Shown: positions 7,891-17,600, counted from the first letter of the stretch. The stretch is 64,000 bases of DNA from Ideonella sp. (GCF_016702655.1 NZ_JADJDO010000040.1:186001-250000); one strand, 5' to 3'. Numbers and translations are program-made. Notes: a model not told the origin generated them from the sequence alone.

Positions 7891-9087
7891 ATGCCCAAGC
7901 CCCCGAGCCGAATCCTCCTCATCGTCGCGGCGAGCCTGCTCGCCGCCTGCAGCCCGCAGGGCGGGGGAGGGGGCGGCGCGCCGCAGGCACCGCCGCCCCC
8001 CGAGGTCGGCGTGGTCGTGGTCGCGCCGCGCGCCGTCAGCCTCGTGGTGGAGCTTCCCGGCCGGCTCGAAGCCTCGCGTGTGGCCCAGGTCAGGGCGCGC
8101 GCGGCCGGCATCGTGCAGAAGATCTCGTTCCGCGAGGGCAGCGACGTCAAGGCCGGGCAGCGCCTGTTCGAGATCGACGCCGCGCCCTACCGGGCCGCGC
8201 ACGACAGTGCCAAGGCGGTGCTCGCGCGCGCCCAGGCCAACCTGATCCAGGCCACCGCGCTGGCCGAACGCTACCAGCCGCTGCTCGAGGCAAACGCGGT
8301 CAGCAAGCAGGATGTCGTCAACGCCACCGTTGCGCAAAAGCTCGCCGAGGCCGATGTGGAGGCTGCCAAGGCGCAGGTGCAGAGCGCGAAGATCAACCTC
8401 GACCAGGCCTCGGTCACGGCGCCCATCGCCGGGCGCATCGGGCGCGCGCTCGTCACTGAGGGCGCGCTCGTGGGGCAGGGCGAGCCGACGCCGCTGGCGA
8501 CGATCCAGCAGATCGATCCGCTGTACGTCAACATCATGCAGCCGGCCAATGACGTGCTGCGCCTGCGCGAGGCCATCGCCAGCGGGCGATTCAAGCGCGC
8601 ACCGGGCGGCGAGGCGATACGCGTCGCGCTGTCGGTGGACGATTCGAGCCTGCCCATCCCCGGCCGGCTGCTGTTCTCCGATCTGTCGGTCGATCCGGGG
8701 ACGGGCCAGATCATGCTGCGCGCCGAGGTGCCCAACCCGCAGGGCAGGCTGCTGCCCGGGCTGTACGTTCGCGTCAAGCTCGAGCAGGCGGTCGCCGCCG
8801 ACGCCATCTTGCTGCCGCAGCAGGCAGTGGCGCGATCGAACGACGGCGACACGGTCAAGGTCGTCGGGGCCGACGGCAAGGTGGTGACGCGACCGGTCAA
8901 GATCGGCAGCGCCCAGGGCCAGGAGTGGCTGATCCTCGACGGACTGAAGGCGGGTGAGCAGGTGATGGTCGACGGCTTCCAGAAACTGCGCGGCCCGGGG
9001 CCGGTGAAGGCGGTGCCGTGGCGTGCCGCGGCGCCGGCAGCCGCCGTGGCGGCCTCCGCACCCGCCTCGGCCGCGTCGTCGCGCTGA
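7891..9087 (+). CDS. RND efflux periplasmic adaptor (membrane fusion protein, AcrA/MexA type)
   Basis: The 398-residue lipoprotein links an inner-membrane RND pump to an outer-membrane channel. The signal peptide ends in lipobox LAAC (Cys20), followed by a Gly/Pro linker. Then come the barrel-sandwich (RAAGIVQKISFREGSDVKAG), an alpha-helical hairpin with LAERYQPLLEANAVSKQDV, and the return half-lipoyl segment SVTAPIAGRIGRALVTEGALV. It ends in an Ala-rich tail. The start at 7891 places the Met directly before a good signal peptide. The pump gene starts 12 nt downstream. No regulator gene is adjacent. Confidence 0.93.
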   Translation: MPKPPSRILLIVAASLLAACSPQGGGGGGAPQAPPPPEVGVVVVAPRAVSLVVELPGRLEASRVAQVRARAAGIVQKISFREGSDVKAGQRLFEIDAAPYRAAHDSAKAVLARAQANLIQATALAERYQPLLEANAVSKQDVVNATVAQKLAEADVEAAKAQVQSAKINLDQASVTAPIAGRIGRALVTEGALVGQGEPTPLATIQQIDPLYVNIMQPANDVLRLREAIASGRFKRAPGGEAIRVALSVDDSSLPIPGRLLFSDLSVDPGTGQIMLRAEVPNPQGRLLPGLYVRVKLEQAVAADAILLPQQAVARSNDGDTVKVVGADGKVVTRPVKIGSAQGQEWLILDGLKAGEQVMVDGFQKLRGPGPVKAVPWRAAAPAAAVAASAPASAASSR

Positions 9088-9098
9088 AGAAGCGACGC

Positions 9099-12000
9099 AT
9101 GGCGCAGTTCTTCATCGACCGGCCGGTCTTTGCGTGGGTCATCGCGCTCTTCATCATCGTCTTCGGCGCGGTTGCGGTGACGCAGTTGCCGATCGCGCAA
9201 TACCCCCCGGTCGCGCCGCCGTCGATCGTCGTCAGCACGGCCTATCCGGGCGCCTCGGCCAAGACGCTCGAGAGTGCCGTGCTGAGCGTGATCGAACGCG
9301 AAATGAACGGCTCGCCGGGGCTGATCTACATGGAGTCGGTCGCGCAGGCCGACGGCACCGGGTCGATCACGCTCAGCTTCGCCCCGGGCACCAACCCCGA
9401 CCTGGCGCAGGTCGACGTGCAGAACCGCCTGAGCCGCGCCGCGCCTCGCCTGCCGCTGGCGGTCACGCAGCAGGGCGTGCGCGTCGACAAGGCGCGCTCG
9501 AACTTCCTGCTCGTCACGATCCTGTCGTCCGAGAACCCGCAGTTCGATCCGATCGCGCTCGGCGACTACGCGGCGCGCAACGTGCTGCCCGAGCTGCAGC
9601 GCGTCGCCGGCGTCGGGCAGGCGCAGCTGTTCGGCACCGAGCGCGCGATGCGCGTCTGGATCGACCCGGCGCGGCTCGTCGGCCTGAACCTGGCGCCGAC
9701 GCAGGTCGCGCAGGCGATCCAGGCGCAGAACGCCCAGGTCGCGTCGGGCACCATCGGCGACCTGCCCAACCTGCCCGGGCAGGCCATCTTCGCGACCGTC
9801 GTCGTCAAGGGCCAGCTCGAGACGGTCGAGCAGTTCGGCAACATCGTGCTGCGCGCCAACGCCGACGGCTCGACGGTGCGCCTGCGCGACGTTGCCCGCA
9901 TCGAGCTCGGCGGCCAGAACTACGCCACCTCGGCGCGCCTGAACGGCCGGCCCTCGACCGGCATCGGCGTGCAGCTCTCGCCCACCGGCAACGCCTTGGC
10001 CACGGCGACGGCGGTGCGTGCGCGCATGGACGAACTGGCCGCCTACTTCCCGCCGGGGGTCAAGTACACGATCCCCTACGACAGCTCGCGCTTCGTCAAG
10101 ATCTCCATCGCCCAGGTGGCCGAGACGCTGGTCGAGGCGGTGGTACTCGTGTTCCTGGTGATGCTGCTCTTCCTGCAGAACATCCGCTACACGCTGATTC
10201 CGACCATCGTCGTGCCGGTCGCGCTGCTCGGCGCCTTCGGCGTGCTCTACGCGCTCGGCTTCTCGATCAACGTGCTGACGATGTTCGGTATGGTGCTGGT
10301 GATCGGGATCGTCGTGGACGACGCGATCGTCGTCGTCGAAAACGTCGAGCGGATCATGAGCGAGGAGGGCCTGGCGCCGCGCGAGGCGACGAAGAAGGCC
10401 ATGGGCCAGATCTACGGCGCCATCGTCGGCGTGACCGTGGTGCTGATCTCCGTGTTCGTGCCGTTGGCGTTCTTCAGCGGCGCGGTGGGCAATATCTACC
10501 GCCAGTTCGCGGCCGTGATGCTGTCCTCGATCGCGCTGTCGGCCTTCATGGCGCTGTCGCTCACGCCGGCGCTGTGCGCGACGCTGCTCAAGCCGGTGCC
10601 GGCCGGGCACCACCTCGCCAAGGGCGGCTTCAGCGGATGGTTCAACCGCGGCGTGAAGGCGACGACCCGGCGCACCGTCGGGCTGGTCGAGGGCGCGCTG
10701 CGCCGCAGCGGCCGCATGCTGCTCGTCTACGCGGCACTCGTCGTCGCGGTGGGCGTGCTGTTCGTGCGCCTGCCCACGTCCTTCCTGCCCAACGAGGACC
10801 AGGGCTACATCATCGCCAACGTGCAGCTTCCGCCCGGCGCGACGCAGCGCCGCACGCTCGAGGCGATGAAGCAGGCCGAGGACTTCTTCCTCGCCCAGCC
10901 CGAGACGGCCAACATGGTCAGCGTGCTCGGCTTCAGCTTCTCGGGCACGGGCCAGAACGCTGCGCTGGCCTTCGTCCCGCTGAAGGACTGGAGTGAGCGC
11001 AAGGGCCCGGAGCGCTCGGCGCAGGCGCTCGCCGGGCGCGGCTTCGGCGCGCTGATGGGGGTGCGCGACGCGTTCATCTTCGCCCTGTCGCCGCCGCCGA
11101 TCCCCGAGCTCGGCTCGGCCACCGGCTTCTCGCTGCGCCTGCAGGACCGTGGCGGCAACGGCCACGAGGCACTGCTCGCGGCGCGCAACCAGCTGCTCGG
11201 CCTGGCGGCGCAGAGCAAGATGCTCGCCGGCGTCCGGCCCGACGGGCTGGAAGACGCGCCGCAGCTGCAGCTCGACATCGACCGCGACAAGGCGAATGCG
11301 CTGGGCGTGGGCTTCGACGCCGTCAACGCGGCCATCTCGACCACGTTCGGCGCCGCCTACGTCAACGACTTCCCGAGCGCCGGCCGGCTGCAGCGCGTCG
11401 TCGTGCAGGCCGACGCGTCCGGCCGCATGCAGCCCGACGACCTGCTGGCCATCAACGCCCTGAACAACAAGGGCCAGCCGGTGCCGCTGTCGGCATTCGC
11501 GGCGACGCGCTGGATCACCGGGCCGATCCAGAGCGTGCGCTTCAACGGCCACCCGACGATGCGCATCTCGGGCGACGCCGCGCCCGGCTCTTCCACCGGC
11601 CAGGCGATGGCCGAGATGGAGCGCCTGGTCGCGCAGCTGCCGCCGGGTTTTGCCTACGAGTGGACCGGCCTGTCGCGCGAGGAGCGGCTTGCCGGCGCGC
11701 AGGCCTACTGGCTCTATGCCTTCGCCGTGCTGTCGGTGTTCCTGTGCCTGGCTGCGCTGTACGAGAGCTGGGCCATTCCAATCGCGGTGCTGCTCGTCGT
11801 GCCGCTCGGGCTGCTGGGCGTCGTGCTCGCGACCCTCGGGCGCGGCTATGCCAACGACATCTACTTCCAGGTCGGGCTGGTGACGATCATCGGCCTGGCG
11901 GCGAAGAACGCGATCCTGATCGTCGAGTTCGCCAAGGATCTGCAGGCTCAGGGCCGCAGCGCGGTCGATGCCGCGCTCGAGGCGGTGCGATTGCGCTTGC

Positions 12001-12251
12001 GGCCGATCGTCATGACGTCGCTCGCCTTCATTCTGGGCACCTTGCCGCTGGCGATCGCGAGCGGCGCCGGCTCGGCGAGCCAGCGCGCGATCGGCACCGG
12101 GGTCATCGGCGGCATGTTCGCGGCCACGCTGCTGGGCGTGTTCTTCATCCCGGTCTTCTACGTCGTGGTGCGGCGCTTGTTCAAGGGCAGCGAACGTCAG
12201 CGCCGCCTCTATGCGCACGAGGTCGATGCGCCGGCCGAGGGTGGGCGATGA
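9099..12251 (+). CDS. RND multidrug efflux permease (HAE-1 family, AcrB/MexB type)
   Basis: The 1050-residue inner-membrane pump exports hydrophobic and amphiphilic compounds using the proton gradient. It begins MAQFFIDRPVFAWVIAL, typical of the family. TM4 carries the proton-relay Asp pair in GIVVDDAIVVVENVER, followed by FFSGAVGNIYRQFA; TM12 ends LGVFFIPVFYVVVRR. Length is normal. It overlaps the outer-membrane factor gene by ATGA. Substrates cannot be read from sequence. Confidence 0.96.
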   Translation: MAQFFIDRPVFAWVIALFIIVFGAVAVTQLPIAQYPPVAPPSIVVSTAYPGASAKTLESAVLSVIEREMNGSPGLIYMESVAQADGTGSITLSFAPGTNPDLAQVDVQNRLSRAAPRLPLAVTQQGVRVDKARSNFLLVTILSSENPQFDPIALGDYAARNVLPELQRVAGVGQAQLFGTERAMRVWIDPARLVGLNLAPTQVAQAIQAQNAQVASGTIGDLPNLPGQAIFATVVVKGQLETVEQFGNIVLRANADGSTVRLRDVARIELGGQNYATSARLNGRPSTGIGVQLSPTGNALATATAVRARMDELAAYFPPGVKYTIPYDSSRFVKISIAQVAETLVEAVVLVFLVMLLFLQNIRYTLIPTIVVPVALLGAFGVLYALGFSINVLTMFGMVLVIGIVVDDAIVVVENVERIMSEEGLAPREATKKAMGQIYGAIVGVTVVLISVFVPLAFFSGAVGNIYRQFAAVMLSSIALSAFMALSLTPALCATLLKPVPAGHHLAKGGFSGWFNRGVKATTRRTVGLVEGALRRSGRMLLVYAALVVAVGVLFVRLPTSFLPNEDQGYIIANVQLPPGATQRRTLEAMKQAEDFFLAQPETANMVSVLGFSFSGTGQNAALAFVPLKDWSERKGPERSAQALAGRGFGALMGVRDAFIFALSPPPIPELGSATGFSLRLQDRGGNGHEALLAARNQLLGLAAQSKMLAGVRPDGLEDAPQLQLDIDRDKANALGVGFDAVNAAISTTFGAAYVNDFPSAGRLQRVVVQADASGRMQPDDLLAINALNNKGQPVPLSAFAATRWITGPIQSVRFNGHPTMRISGDAAPGSSTGQAMAEMERLVAQLPPGFAYEWTGLSREERLAGAQAYWLYAFAVLSVFLCLAALYESWAIPIAVLLVVPLGLLGVVLATLGRGYANDIYFQVGLVTIIGLAAKNAILIVEFAKDLQAQGRSAVDAALEAVRLRLRPIVMTSLAFILGTLPLAIASGAGSASQRAIGTGVIGGMFAATLLGVFFIPVFYVVVRRLFKGSERQRRLYAHEVDAPAEGGR

Positions 12252-13642
12252 GGCGCGCGCGGGCCTGGTGCGCCGCGTTCGCCGGGCTGGTAGCCGGCTG
12301 CGGCTCGCTTGCACCGTCGTTCGAGCGCCCGCCGGCACCGGTGGCGGCAAGCTTCCCGGCGAGTACGGGCGAGGCCGCTGACGTCCCCGCGGCGAGCATC
12401 GCCTGGCGGGACTTCTATGCCCATGACCCGGTGCTCGAGGGACTGGTCGGCCAGGCGCTGCAAGGCAACCGTGACCTGCGCCTGGCCGTGCTCGCGATCG
12501 AGCAGGCGCGCGCGCAGTGGCAGATCCAGCGCGCCAGCCAGGTGCCGACGGTCAACGCCTCGGGCATCGCGACGCGCCAGACCGACTCCTCGGGCGGCAT
12601 CACCGACGCCTTCCTCGCGGGCTTCACCGTGCCGAGCTTCGAGCTCGACTTCTTCGGTCGCGTCGCCAACCTGTCGGACGCCGCGCGCGCGCAATATCTG
12701 GCGACCGAGGAGGCGCGCAAGACGGTGCAGATCGCGCTCGTCGCGTCGGTTGCGAACGGCTATCTTGCGCTGCGCGCCGACGAGGAGGCGCTCGCGCTCA
12801 CCCAGCGCACGCTTGCGTCGCGCCAGGCCTCGCTGCAACTGACGAAACTGCGCTTCGACAATGGCGTCGCCTCGGCGATCGACGTCGCGCAGGCGACGAC
12901 GCTGGTCGAAGGCGCGCGCGTCGCGCACGCCGCGCTCAAGCGCCAGAAGGCGCAGGACGAGAGCCTGCTCGTGCTGCTTGTCGGCGCGCCGATCGCGTTT
13001 CCGCTGCCGGCGGCGCGCACCCTCGCCACCTCGTTCGTCGGCGGCGACGTGCCGGCCGGCCTTCCGTCGGAGCTGCTCGCGAACCGGCCCGACATCCGCC
13101 AGGCCGAACAGCAGCTGCGCGCCGCCACCGCGAACATCGGCGCCGCGCGCGCGGCCTTCTTCCCGCGCATCACGCTGACCGCGAGCGCCGGCGTCGCCAG
13201 CGGCGACTTGTTCGACCTGTTCAAGCCCGGGACGCTGGCCTGGGCTTTCTCGCCGCAGATCGTGCTGCCGATCTTCGACGGCGGACGCAACCAGGCCAAC
13301 CTGGAAGTCGCGCAGGCGCAGCAGGCGATCGCGATCGCGCAGTACGAGCGCGCGATCCAGACGGCGTTTCGCGAGGTCGCCGACGCGCTCGCCGGCCGCG
13401 CCACGCTGGGCGAGCAGTTCGAGGCCCAGCTCGCGCTCGTGCAGGCCGAGTCGGCACGCATGACGCTCGCCGAGCTGCGCTACAAGAGCGGAATCGCAAA
13501 CTACCTCGATCTGCTCGATGCGCAACGATCGCTGTTCGTTGCCCAGCTCGGCGCGGTGCAGGTTCGGCTGGCGCAGCTGCAGAACCGCGTCACCTTGTAC
13601 AAGGTGCTGGGCGGTGGATGGTCCGAAGCGGATGGCCGCTGA
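12248..13642 (+). CDS. RND efflux outer-membrane lipoprotein (OprM/NodT family)
   Basis: The 464-residue channel completes the tripartite pump. It has an N-terminal lipoprotein signal with LVAGC, and two outer-membrane-efflux repeats: the first includes GNRDLRLAVLAIEQARAQWQ and the second NRPDIRQAEQQLRAATANIG. It ends in the helical region RYKSGIANYLDLLDAQRSLF. The ATG overlaps the stop of the pump gene, so the two are translationally coupled. Confidence 0.95.
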   Translation: MRRARAWCAAFAGLVAGCGSLAPSFERPPAPVAASFPASTGEAADVPAASIAWRDFYAHDPVLEGLVGQALQGNRDLRLAVLAIEQARAQWQIQRASQVPTVNASGIATRQTDSSGGITDAFLAGFTVPSFELDFFGRVANLSDAARAQYLATEEARKTVQIALVASVANGYLALRADEEALALTQRTLASRQASLQLTKLRFDNGVASAIDVAQATTLVEGARVAHAALKRQKAQDESLLVLLVGAPIAFPLPAARTLATSFVGGDVPAGLPSELLANRPDIRQAEQQLRAATANIGAARAAFFPRITLTASAGVASGDLFDLFKPGTLAWAFSPQIVLPIFDGGRNQANLEVAQAQQAIAIAQYERAIQTAFREVADALAGRATLGEQFEAQLALVQAESARMTLAELRYKSGIANYLDLLDAQRSLFVAQLGAVQVRLAQLQNRVTLYKVLGGGWSEADGR

Positions 13643-13671
13643 TCCGCCCCGGGCGACAATCGGCGGGCAGG

Positions 13672-13703
13672 ATGGGCCCGATTGACGGCACGGCCGGGCC
13701 CAT
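13672..13703. terminator. inverted repeat after the efflux operon
   Basis: Nine-base arms ATGGGCCCG (13672-13680) and CGGGCCCAT (13695-13703) around a 14-nt loop, 29 bp after the operon's last stop. There is no U-tract, so it may be a terminator of limited strength or an mRNA 3' stabiliser. Confidence 0.4.
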
Positions 13704-13757
13704 GCAAGCTCGCCGCCGAACCCGGGGGCCATTGCCTCAACTCACCGCCGAGGACCG

Positions 13758-13817
13758 ATGAAAACCGCCGCACTGCGTCCGGCCGATCGCCGCAAGCAAG
13801 CTCGGGGGCCGGCATGA
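13758..13817 (+). CDS. micro-ORF upstream of pqiA (first of two)
   Basis: Nineteen codons (MKTAALRPADRRKQARGPA), ending in TGA that overlaps the ATG of the next micro-ORF (ATGA at 13814-13817). It lies in the efflux-pqi gap. Whether it is translated is unknown; the call rests on the start/stop overlap that recurs at other repeat sites. Confidence 0.25.
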   Translation: MKTAALRPADRRKQARGPA

Positions 13818-13897
13818 GCCCGGCGCCGAGCCGCCTCAAGCCGGGCGAGCGCCCCCTCGGGGGGCAGGGAGCGAAGCGACCGTGGGGGCTGGCATGA
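13814..13897 (+). CDS. micro-ORF in repeat upstream of pqiA (second of two)
   Basis: Twenty-seven codons beginning MSPAPSRLKPGERPLGG, almost wholly made of a dispersed repeat (13818-13890). Its stop TGA (13895-13897) overlaps the pqiA ATG (13894-13896). The pair of overlaps would let ribosomes re-initiate at pqiA. No protein function is proposed. Confidence 0.3.
   Translation: MSPAPSRLKPGERPLGGQGAKRPWGLA
13818..13890. repeat. GC-rich dispersed repeat, family A copy 1
   Basis: Stem GCCCGGC/GCCGGGC (13818-13824 and 13840-13846) around the 15-nt loop GCCGAGCCGCCTCAA, then the palindrome GCCCCCTCGGGGGGC (13851-13865), GAGCGAAGCGAC and GTGGGGGC. Other copies lie at 23683, 28250-28621 and, degenerate, 51925. 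It fills the space directly before pqiA. Confidence 0.8.
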
Positions 13898-14571
13898 GCA
13901 CCGCGACGCGCCGCCTGCTCGTCGGGCTGGGCCTAGCCGATCGCGGCGCGGACGCGACCGTGAGCGCGCGGCCCGCATTGCTCGCCTGCGAGGAGTGCGA
14001 CGCGCTGTATCAGCGCCGCCGCCTCGCGCCGGGCGATGTCGCGCGCTGCACGCGCTGCGGCGCCACGCTCGGCCGCGGCCACTGGCTCGCCGTGAACGGC
14101 CAGCTCGCGCTCGCATCGGGCGCGCTGCTCGTGTTCGTGCTCGGCAACGTGCGTGACATCGTCACCCTCGACCTGCGCGGCGCCGAGACCCCGGTCACGC
14201 TCTACGAATCCATCATCGCCACCTGGGTGGCGGGCGAGCACGTGGTCGCGCTGCTCGCCTTCGCGACCGCGTTCGCCTTCCCGCTGGCCGTGATCCTGTT
14301 GCGCCTGTACGTGCTGTGGCCGCTGACGATGGGCCGCGTCGCGCGCGGTTTCGTGCCGTCGATGCGCGCGCTGCGCTGGGTCTCGCGCTGGAGCATGGTC
14401 GAGGTGTTCATGGTCGGCACGCTGGTGGCGATCGTCAAGCTCGCCGGCCTGGCAAGCGTGATCCCCGGCGTGGGCATCGTGTCCTATGCCGTGCTGACGC
14501 TGCTGCTCGCGGCCAATCACGCCGCCGGCCTGCACGGCCTGTGGTGGCACGCCGAGGACCTGCGGCGATGA
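13894..14571 (+). CDS. pqiA: paraquat-inducible protein A family membrane protein (first copy)
   Basis: PqiA proteins are inner-membrane partners of the MCE protein PqiB in lipid trafficking between membranes. The 225-residue protein has a zinc-ribbon-like start (CEECDALYQRR...CTRCG) and four predicted membrane segments, including LALASGALLVFVLG and MVEVFMVGTLVAIVKLAGL. E. coli PqiA carries two such modules in one chain; here they are two genes, with the second overlapping by ATGA. The ATG at 13894 gives the conserved length and sits in an ATGA overlap with a micro-ORF. Confidence 0.9.
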   Translation: MSTATRRLLVGLGLADRGADATVSARPALLACEECDALYQRRRLAPGDVARCTRCGATLGRGHWLAVNGQLALASGALLVFVLGNVRDIVTLDLRGAETPVTLYESIIATWVAGEHVVALLAFATAFAFPLAVILLRLYVLWPLTMGRVARGFVPSMRALRWVSRWSMVEVFMVGTLVAIVKLAGLASVIPGVGIVSYAVLTLLLAANHAAGLHGLWWHAEDLRR

Positions 14572-15203
14572 GCGCCGCGCCGCCGACCGCGCTTGCCGCC
14601 GGGCTGCTGGGTTGCGAGTGCTGCGGCCTCGTGAGTGCCGTCGAGCGCCACGACGGCGCGCGTTGCCCGCGCTGCGGCTTCGCGCTGCACGCGCGCAAGC
14701 CCGACAGCCTGCAGCGCACCAGCGCCTACCTCGCCGCGGCCGTGGTGCTGTACGTGCCTGCGAACACGCTGCCGATCATGGCCACTGCGAGCGTCGTCAC
14801 CGGGCGCGAGAGCCACACCATCCTGGGCGGCATCGTCGAGCTCTGGCACGGCGGTTCGTGGGACCTGGCGCTGATCGTCTTCATTGCCAGCATCGCGGTG
14901 CCGATCCTCAAGATCGCCGCGCTCGCGCTGCTCGTCGTCACCGCGCAGCGCCGCTCGCGCTGGCGCCAGGCCGAGCGCGCCAGCTTGTACCGGCTGATCG
15001 AGACCGTCGGTCACTGGTCCATGCTCGACGTGTTCGTGGTCGTGCTGCTCGTCGGCATGGTGCGCTTCGGTGCCTTCGCGAGCGTCGATCCCGCCGCCGG
15101 GCTGCTCGCCTTCGGCGCGGTGGTCGTGCTGACCATGCTCGCCTCGGCGAGTTTCGATCCGCGCCTGATCTGGCCCGACGAAGAGGCCCGCAGCCATGAC
15201 TGA
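14568..15203 (+). CDS. pqiA: paraquat-inducible protein A family membrane protein (second copy)
   Basis: The 211-residue protein has the same design as its upstream neighbour: zinc ribbon CECCGLVSA...CPRCGF, then four membrane segments. YVPANTLPIM in the first is a hallmark of PqiA, and TVGHWSMLDVFVVVLLVGMV follows later. It corresponds to the second half of E. coli PqiA. It overlaps pqiB by 8 nt. The four genes form a tightly coupled operon. Confidence 0.92.
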   Translation: MSAAPPTALAAGLLGCECCGLVSAVERHDGARCPRCGFALHARKPDSLQRTSAYLAAAVVLYVPANTLPIMATASVVTGRESHTILGGIVELWHGGSWDLALIVFIASIAVPILKIAALALLVVTAQRRSRWRQAERASLYRLIETVGHWSMLDVFVVVLLVGMVRFGAFASVDPAAGLLAFGAVVVLTMLASASFDPRLIWPDEEARSHD

Positions 15204-16902
15204 TGCCGTGCAAGACAGCCCGTCAACGCCAGCGCTTCCCGAGCCGACCGTGGTGCGCGTCAAGCGCACGCGCCTGTCGCTGGCCTGGCTGGTGCCGATC
15301 GCGGCGCTCGTGATCGGCGCGGTGCTGATCGCGCGCGCGCTGTTGCAGGCCGGCCCCGAGATCACGATCACCTTCCGCAACGCCGAGGGCCTGGAGGCCG
15401 GCCGCACCGAAGTGCGCTTCAAGGAGGTCGTGGTCGGCAAGGTGACCAAGGTCGGGCTGAGCCCGGACCGCGAGCGCGTGCTCGTCACGGTCAAGCTCGA
15501 CAAGGCGGTCGGCAACCTGGCCGTCTCCGACACGCGCTTCTGGGTCGTGCGCCCGCGCGTCAGCCTGGCCGGCGTGAGCGGGCTCGGGACGCTGTTCTCG
15601 GGGTCGTATATCGGCGTCGATGCGGGCGAGATCGACGAGCCCGAGATCCACTTCACCGGCCTCGAGACGCCGCCCTTCGTGCTGCGCGGCGAGCCCGGGC
15701 GCACGTTCGAGCTTACGGCGCAGGACCTGGGCTCGCTCGACATCGGTTCGCCCGTCTACTACAAGCGCACGCCGGTCGGCCGCGTCGCCGGCTACAGCCT
15801 CGATCCGGTGCGCGACGTGCTCGCGGTGCAGATCGTGATCGACCCGCCCAACGACCGCCTGGTGTCGACGCAGACGCGCTTCTGGGCCGCGAGCGGCATC
15901 GACCTGTCGCTGAGCGCGAGCGGCTTCACGCTCGACACGCAGTCGCTGGTGTCGGTGCTCGTCGGGGGCGTCGCATTCGCCAACCCGCCCGACGCATCGG
16001 CCTCGGCGCCGCCGGCGCCGGACGGACACCGCTTCGAGATGTTCCCGAACCGCAAGACGGCCCTGGCGCCGCCCGACGGCGCGCCGCTGCAGGTGCGCAT
16101 GGTGTTCGACCAGACCCAGCGCGGGCTGGCGCCGGGCGCGGTGGTCGACATGCTCGGCGTCGACGTCGGCAGCGTGCGCAGCGTCGCGCTGCGCGAGGGA
16201 GGCAAGGGCGGCATCGCGGTCGAGGTGCTGGCCGATGTGTTCCCGCAGCGCCTGGGCAGCGTGCGGCGCCAGTTCAAGCCCGTGCCCGGCGCGCCCGGGT
16301 CGGCGGACGCGCAGTTCGTCAAGCGCGCCGTCGACAACGGCCTGCGCGGCCAGGTGCGTACCGGCAACCTGCTCACCGGGCAGCTCTACATCGCGCTCGA
16401 CTTCATGCCCAAGGCGGCAAAGGCGAGCGTCGATGCGCGCAGCGAGCCGCTTGCCATCCCGACGGTGCGCGGCACGCTCGCCGATCTGCAGCCGCAGCTC
16501 GCCGATATCGTCGCGCGCCTCGGCAAGGTGCAGTTCGACGAGATCGGCACCGACCTGCAGAAGACCCTGCGCAGCGCCAGCGCCGCGGGCGACGGCCTGC
16601 AGCAGACGCTGGCGAGCGCCAATGCGGCGATCCAGCAGCTCTCGCCCGAGGCGCAGCGCACCTTGGCCGACGTGCGCAAGACGCTCGAGTCGGCACAGGG
16701 CGCACTCGCCAACCTGGACCGCAACGCGTTGCAGGGCGACGCCGCGTTGCAGCGCAACCTCAACCAGGCGTTGCAGGAGATGCAGCGCGCGGCGCTGGCG
16801 TTGCGCGTGCTGGCCGACTATCTGCAGCGACACCCCGAGTCCCTCGTGCGCGGCAAGCCCGCCGACGCCGACCCGGGCAAGCCCACGGGGAACGGACGAT
16901 GA
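15196..16902 (+). CDS. pqiB: intermembrane transport protein PqiB (MCE domains)
   Basis: The 568-residue protein has one N-terminal transmembrane helix (LAWLVPIAALVIGAVLIARA) and then a periplasmic part with repeated MCE domains; the first contains NAEGLEAGRTEVRFKEVVVG, and further ones follow near residues 165 and 290. The C-terminal 120 residues are helical (LQKTLRSASAAGDGLQQTL...), matching the coiled needle that bridges the periplasm in PqiB. It moves lipids or holds the two membranes together with PqiA and PqiC. Confidence 0.95.
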   Translation: MTDAVQDSPSTPALPEPTVVRVKRTRLSLAWLVPIAALVIGAVLIARALLQAGPEITITFRNAEGLEAGRTEVRFKEVVVGKVTKVGLSPDRERVLVTVKLDKAVGNLAVSDTRFWVVRPRVSLAGVSGLGTLFSGSYIGVDAGEIDEPEIHFTGLETPPFVLRGEPGRTFELTAQDLGSLDIGSPVYYKRTPVGRVAGYSLDPVRDVLAVQIVIDPPNDRLVSTQTRFWAASGIDLSLSASGFTLDTQSLVSVLVGGVAFANPPDASASAPPAPDGHRFEMFPNRKTALAPPDGAPLQVRMVFDQTQRGLAPGAVVDMLGVDVGSVRSVALREGGKGGIAVEVLADVFPQRLGSVRRQFKPVPGAPGSADAQFVKRAVDNGLRGQVRTGNLLTGQLYIALDFMPKAAKASVDARSEPLAIPTVRGTLADLQPQLADIVARLGKVQFDEIGTDLQKTLRSASAAGDGLQQTLASANAAIQQLSPEAQRTLADVRKTLESAQGALANLDRNALQGDAALQRNLNQALQEMQRAALALRVLADYLQRHPESLVRGKPADADPGKPTGNGR

Positions 16903-17543
16903 GCAGCACACACAGCACCAGACGCCGCGCCGCGCCGGGCAGGGCGGTGGCCGCGATCCTGGCCGGCACCCTTGCCCTCGGCGCGTGCAGTTCGGCCCAG
17001 GCGCCGCGCTTTCACAGCCTGATGCCGGCGCCGGCGACAGGTGCTGCGACGCCAGCAGCCAAGGTCGCGCCAGCCGGCGTGCTGGCCTGGGAGGTACTGC
17101 CGGTCAGCGTGCCACCCGGCGTCGATCAGCCGCAATGGGTGGTGCGCAGCATCGACGGCAGCCTGGTCGTGCTCGAGCAGGAACGCTGGGTCGGGCCACT
17201 TGCCGACGAGATTCGGGCCGCGGTCACGGCGCAGTTGACGCAGAGCCTGGGCGCGCCCGCGGCCAGGACCTCGAACCTGTGGCGGGTGCGCATCGACGTG
17301 CAGCGCTTCGAATCGGCGCCCGGGCGCGAGGCGCGGATCGAGGTCGTCTGGTCAGTCGCATCGGATGCCGGCCCGTCGGCGGCCGCCTTGCGCTGCCGCG
17401 GTGAGTTCACGCAGGTACCGGATGCAGGCGGCTATCTGGCGCTTGCGGCCGGGCACCAGAAGAGCGTTGCCCGGATGACGGAGTCCATTGCGTCCGGGCT
17501 GAAGGCTGTTGCCGCGGGGCAGGCGGGTTCCTGCCAAGGGTGA
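16899..17543 (+). CDS. pqiC: PqiC-like outer-membrane lipoprotein (ABC-type transport auxiliary)
   Basis: A 214-residue lipoprotein with signal peptide ending LALGAC, followed by the PqiC/YmbA-type domain (VSVPPGVDQPQWVVR...). PqiC docks the PqiB needle to the outer membrane. It overlaps pqiB by ATGA and closes the operon. The tail ends in a Cys-containing stretch that is not conserved in the family as far as I can tell. Confidence 0.9.
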   Translation: MSSTHSTRRRAAPGRAVAAILAGTLALGACSSAQAPRFHSLMPAPATGAATPAAKVAPAGVLAWEVLPVSVPPGVDQPQWVVRSIDGSLVVLEQERWVGPLADEIRAAVTAQLTQSLGAPAARTSNLWRVRIDVQRFESAPGREARIEVVWSVASDAGPSAAALRCRGEFTQVPDAGGYLALAAGHQKSVARMTESIASGLKAVAAGQAGSCQG

Positions 17544-17600
17544 CAGGGCGAGCCGCTCGGTCTCAGCGAGGCGCGATCAAGTCTGGAACTTCAGCGTCGC

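Noticed and set aside
8271..12350. Very long minus-strand open frame opposite the RND operon
   Set aside because: The product is His/Arg/Asp-rich and low in complexity, the mark of an antisense frame of a high-G+C gene; the plus-strand genes are unmistakable.
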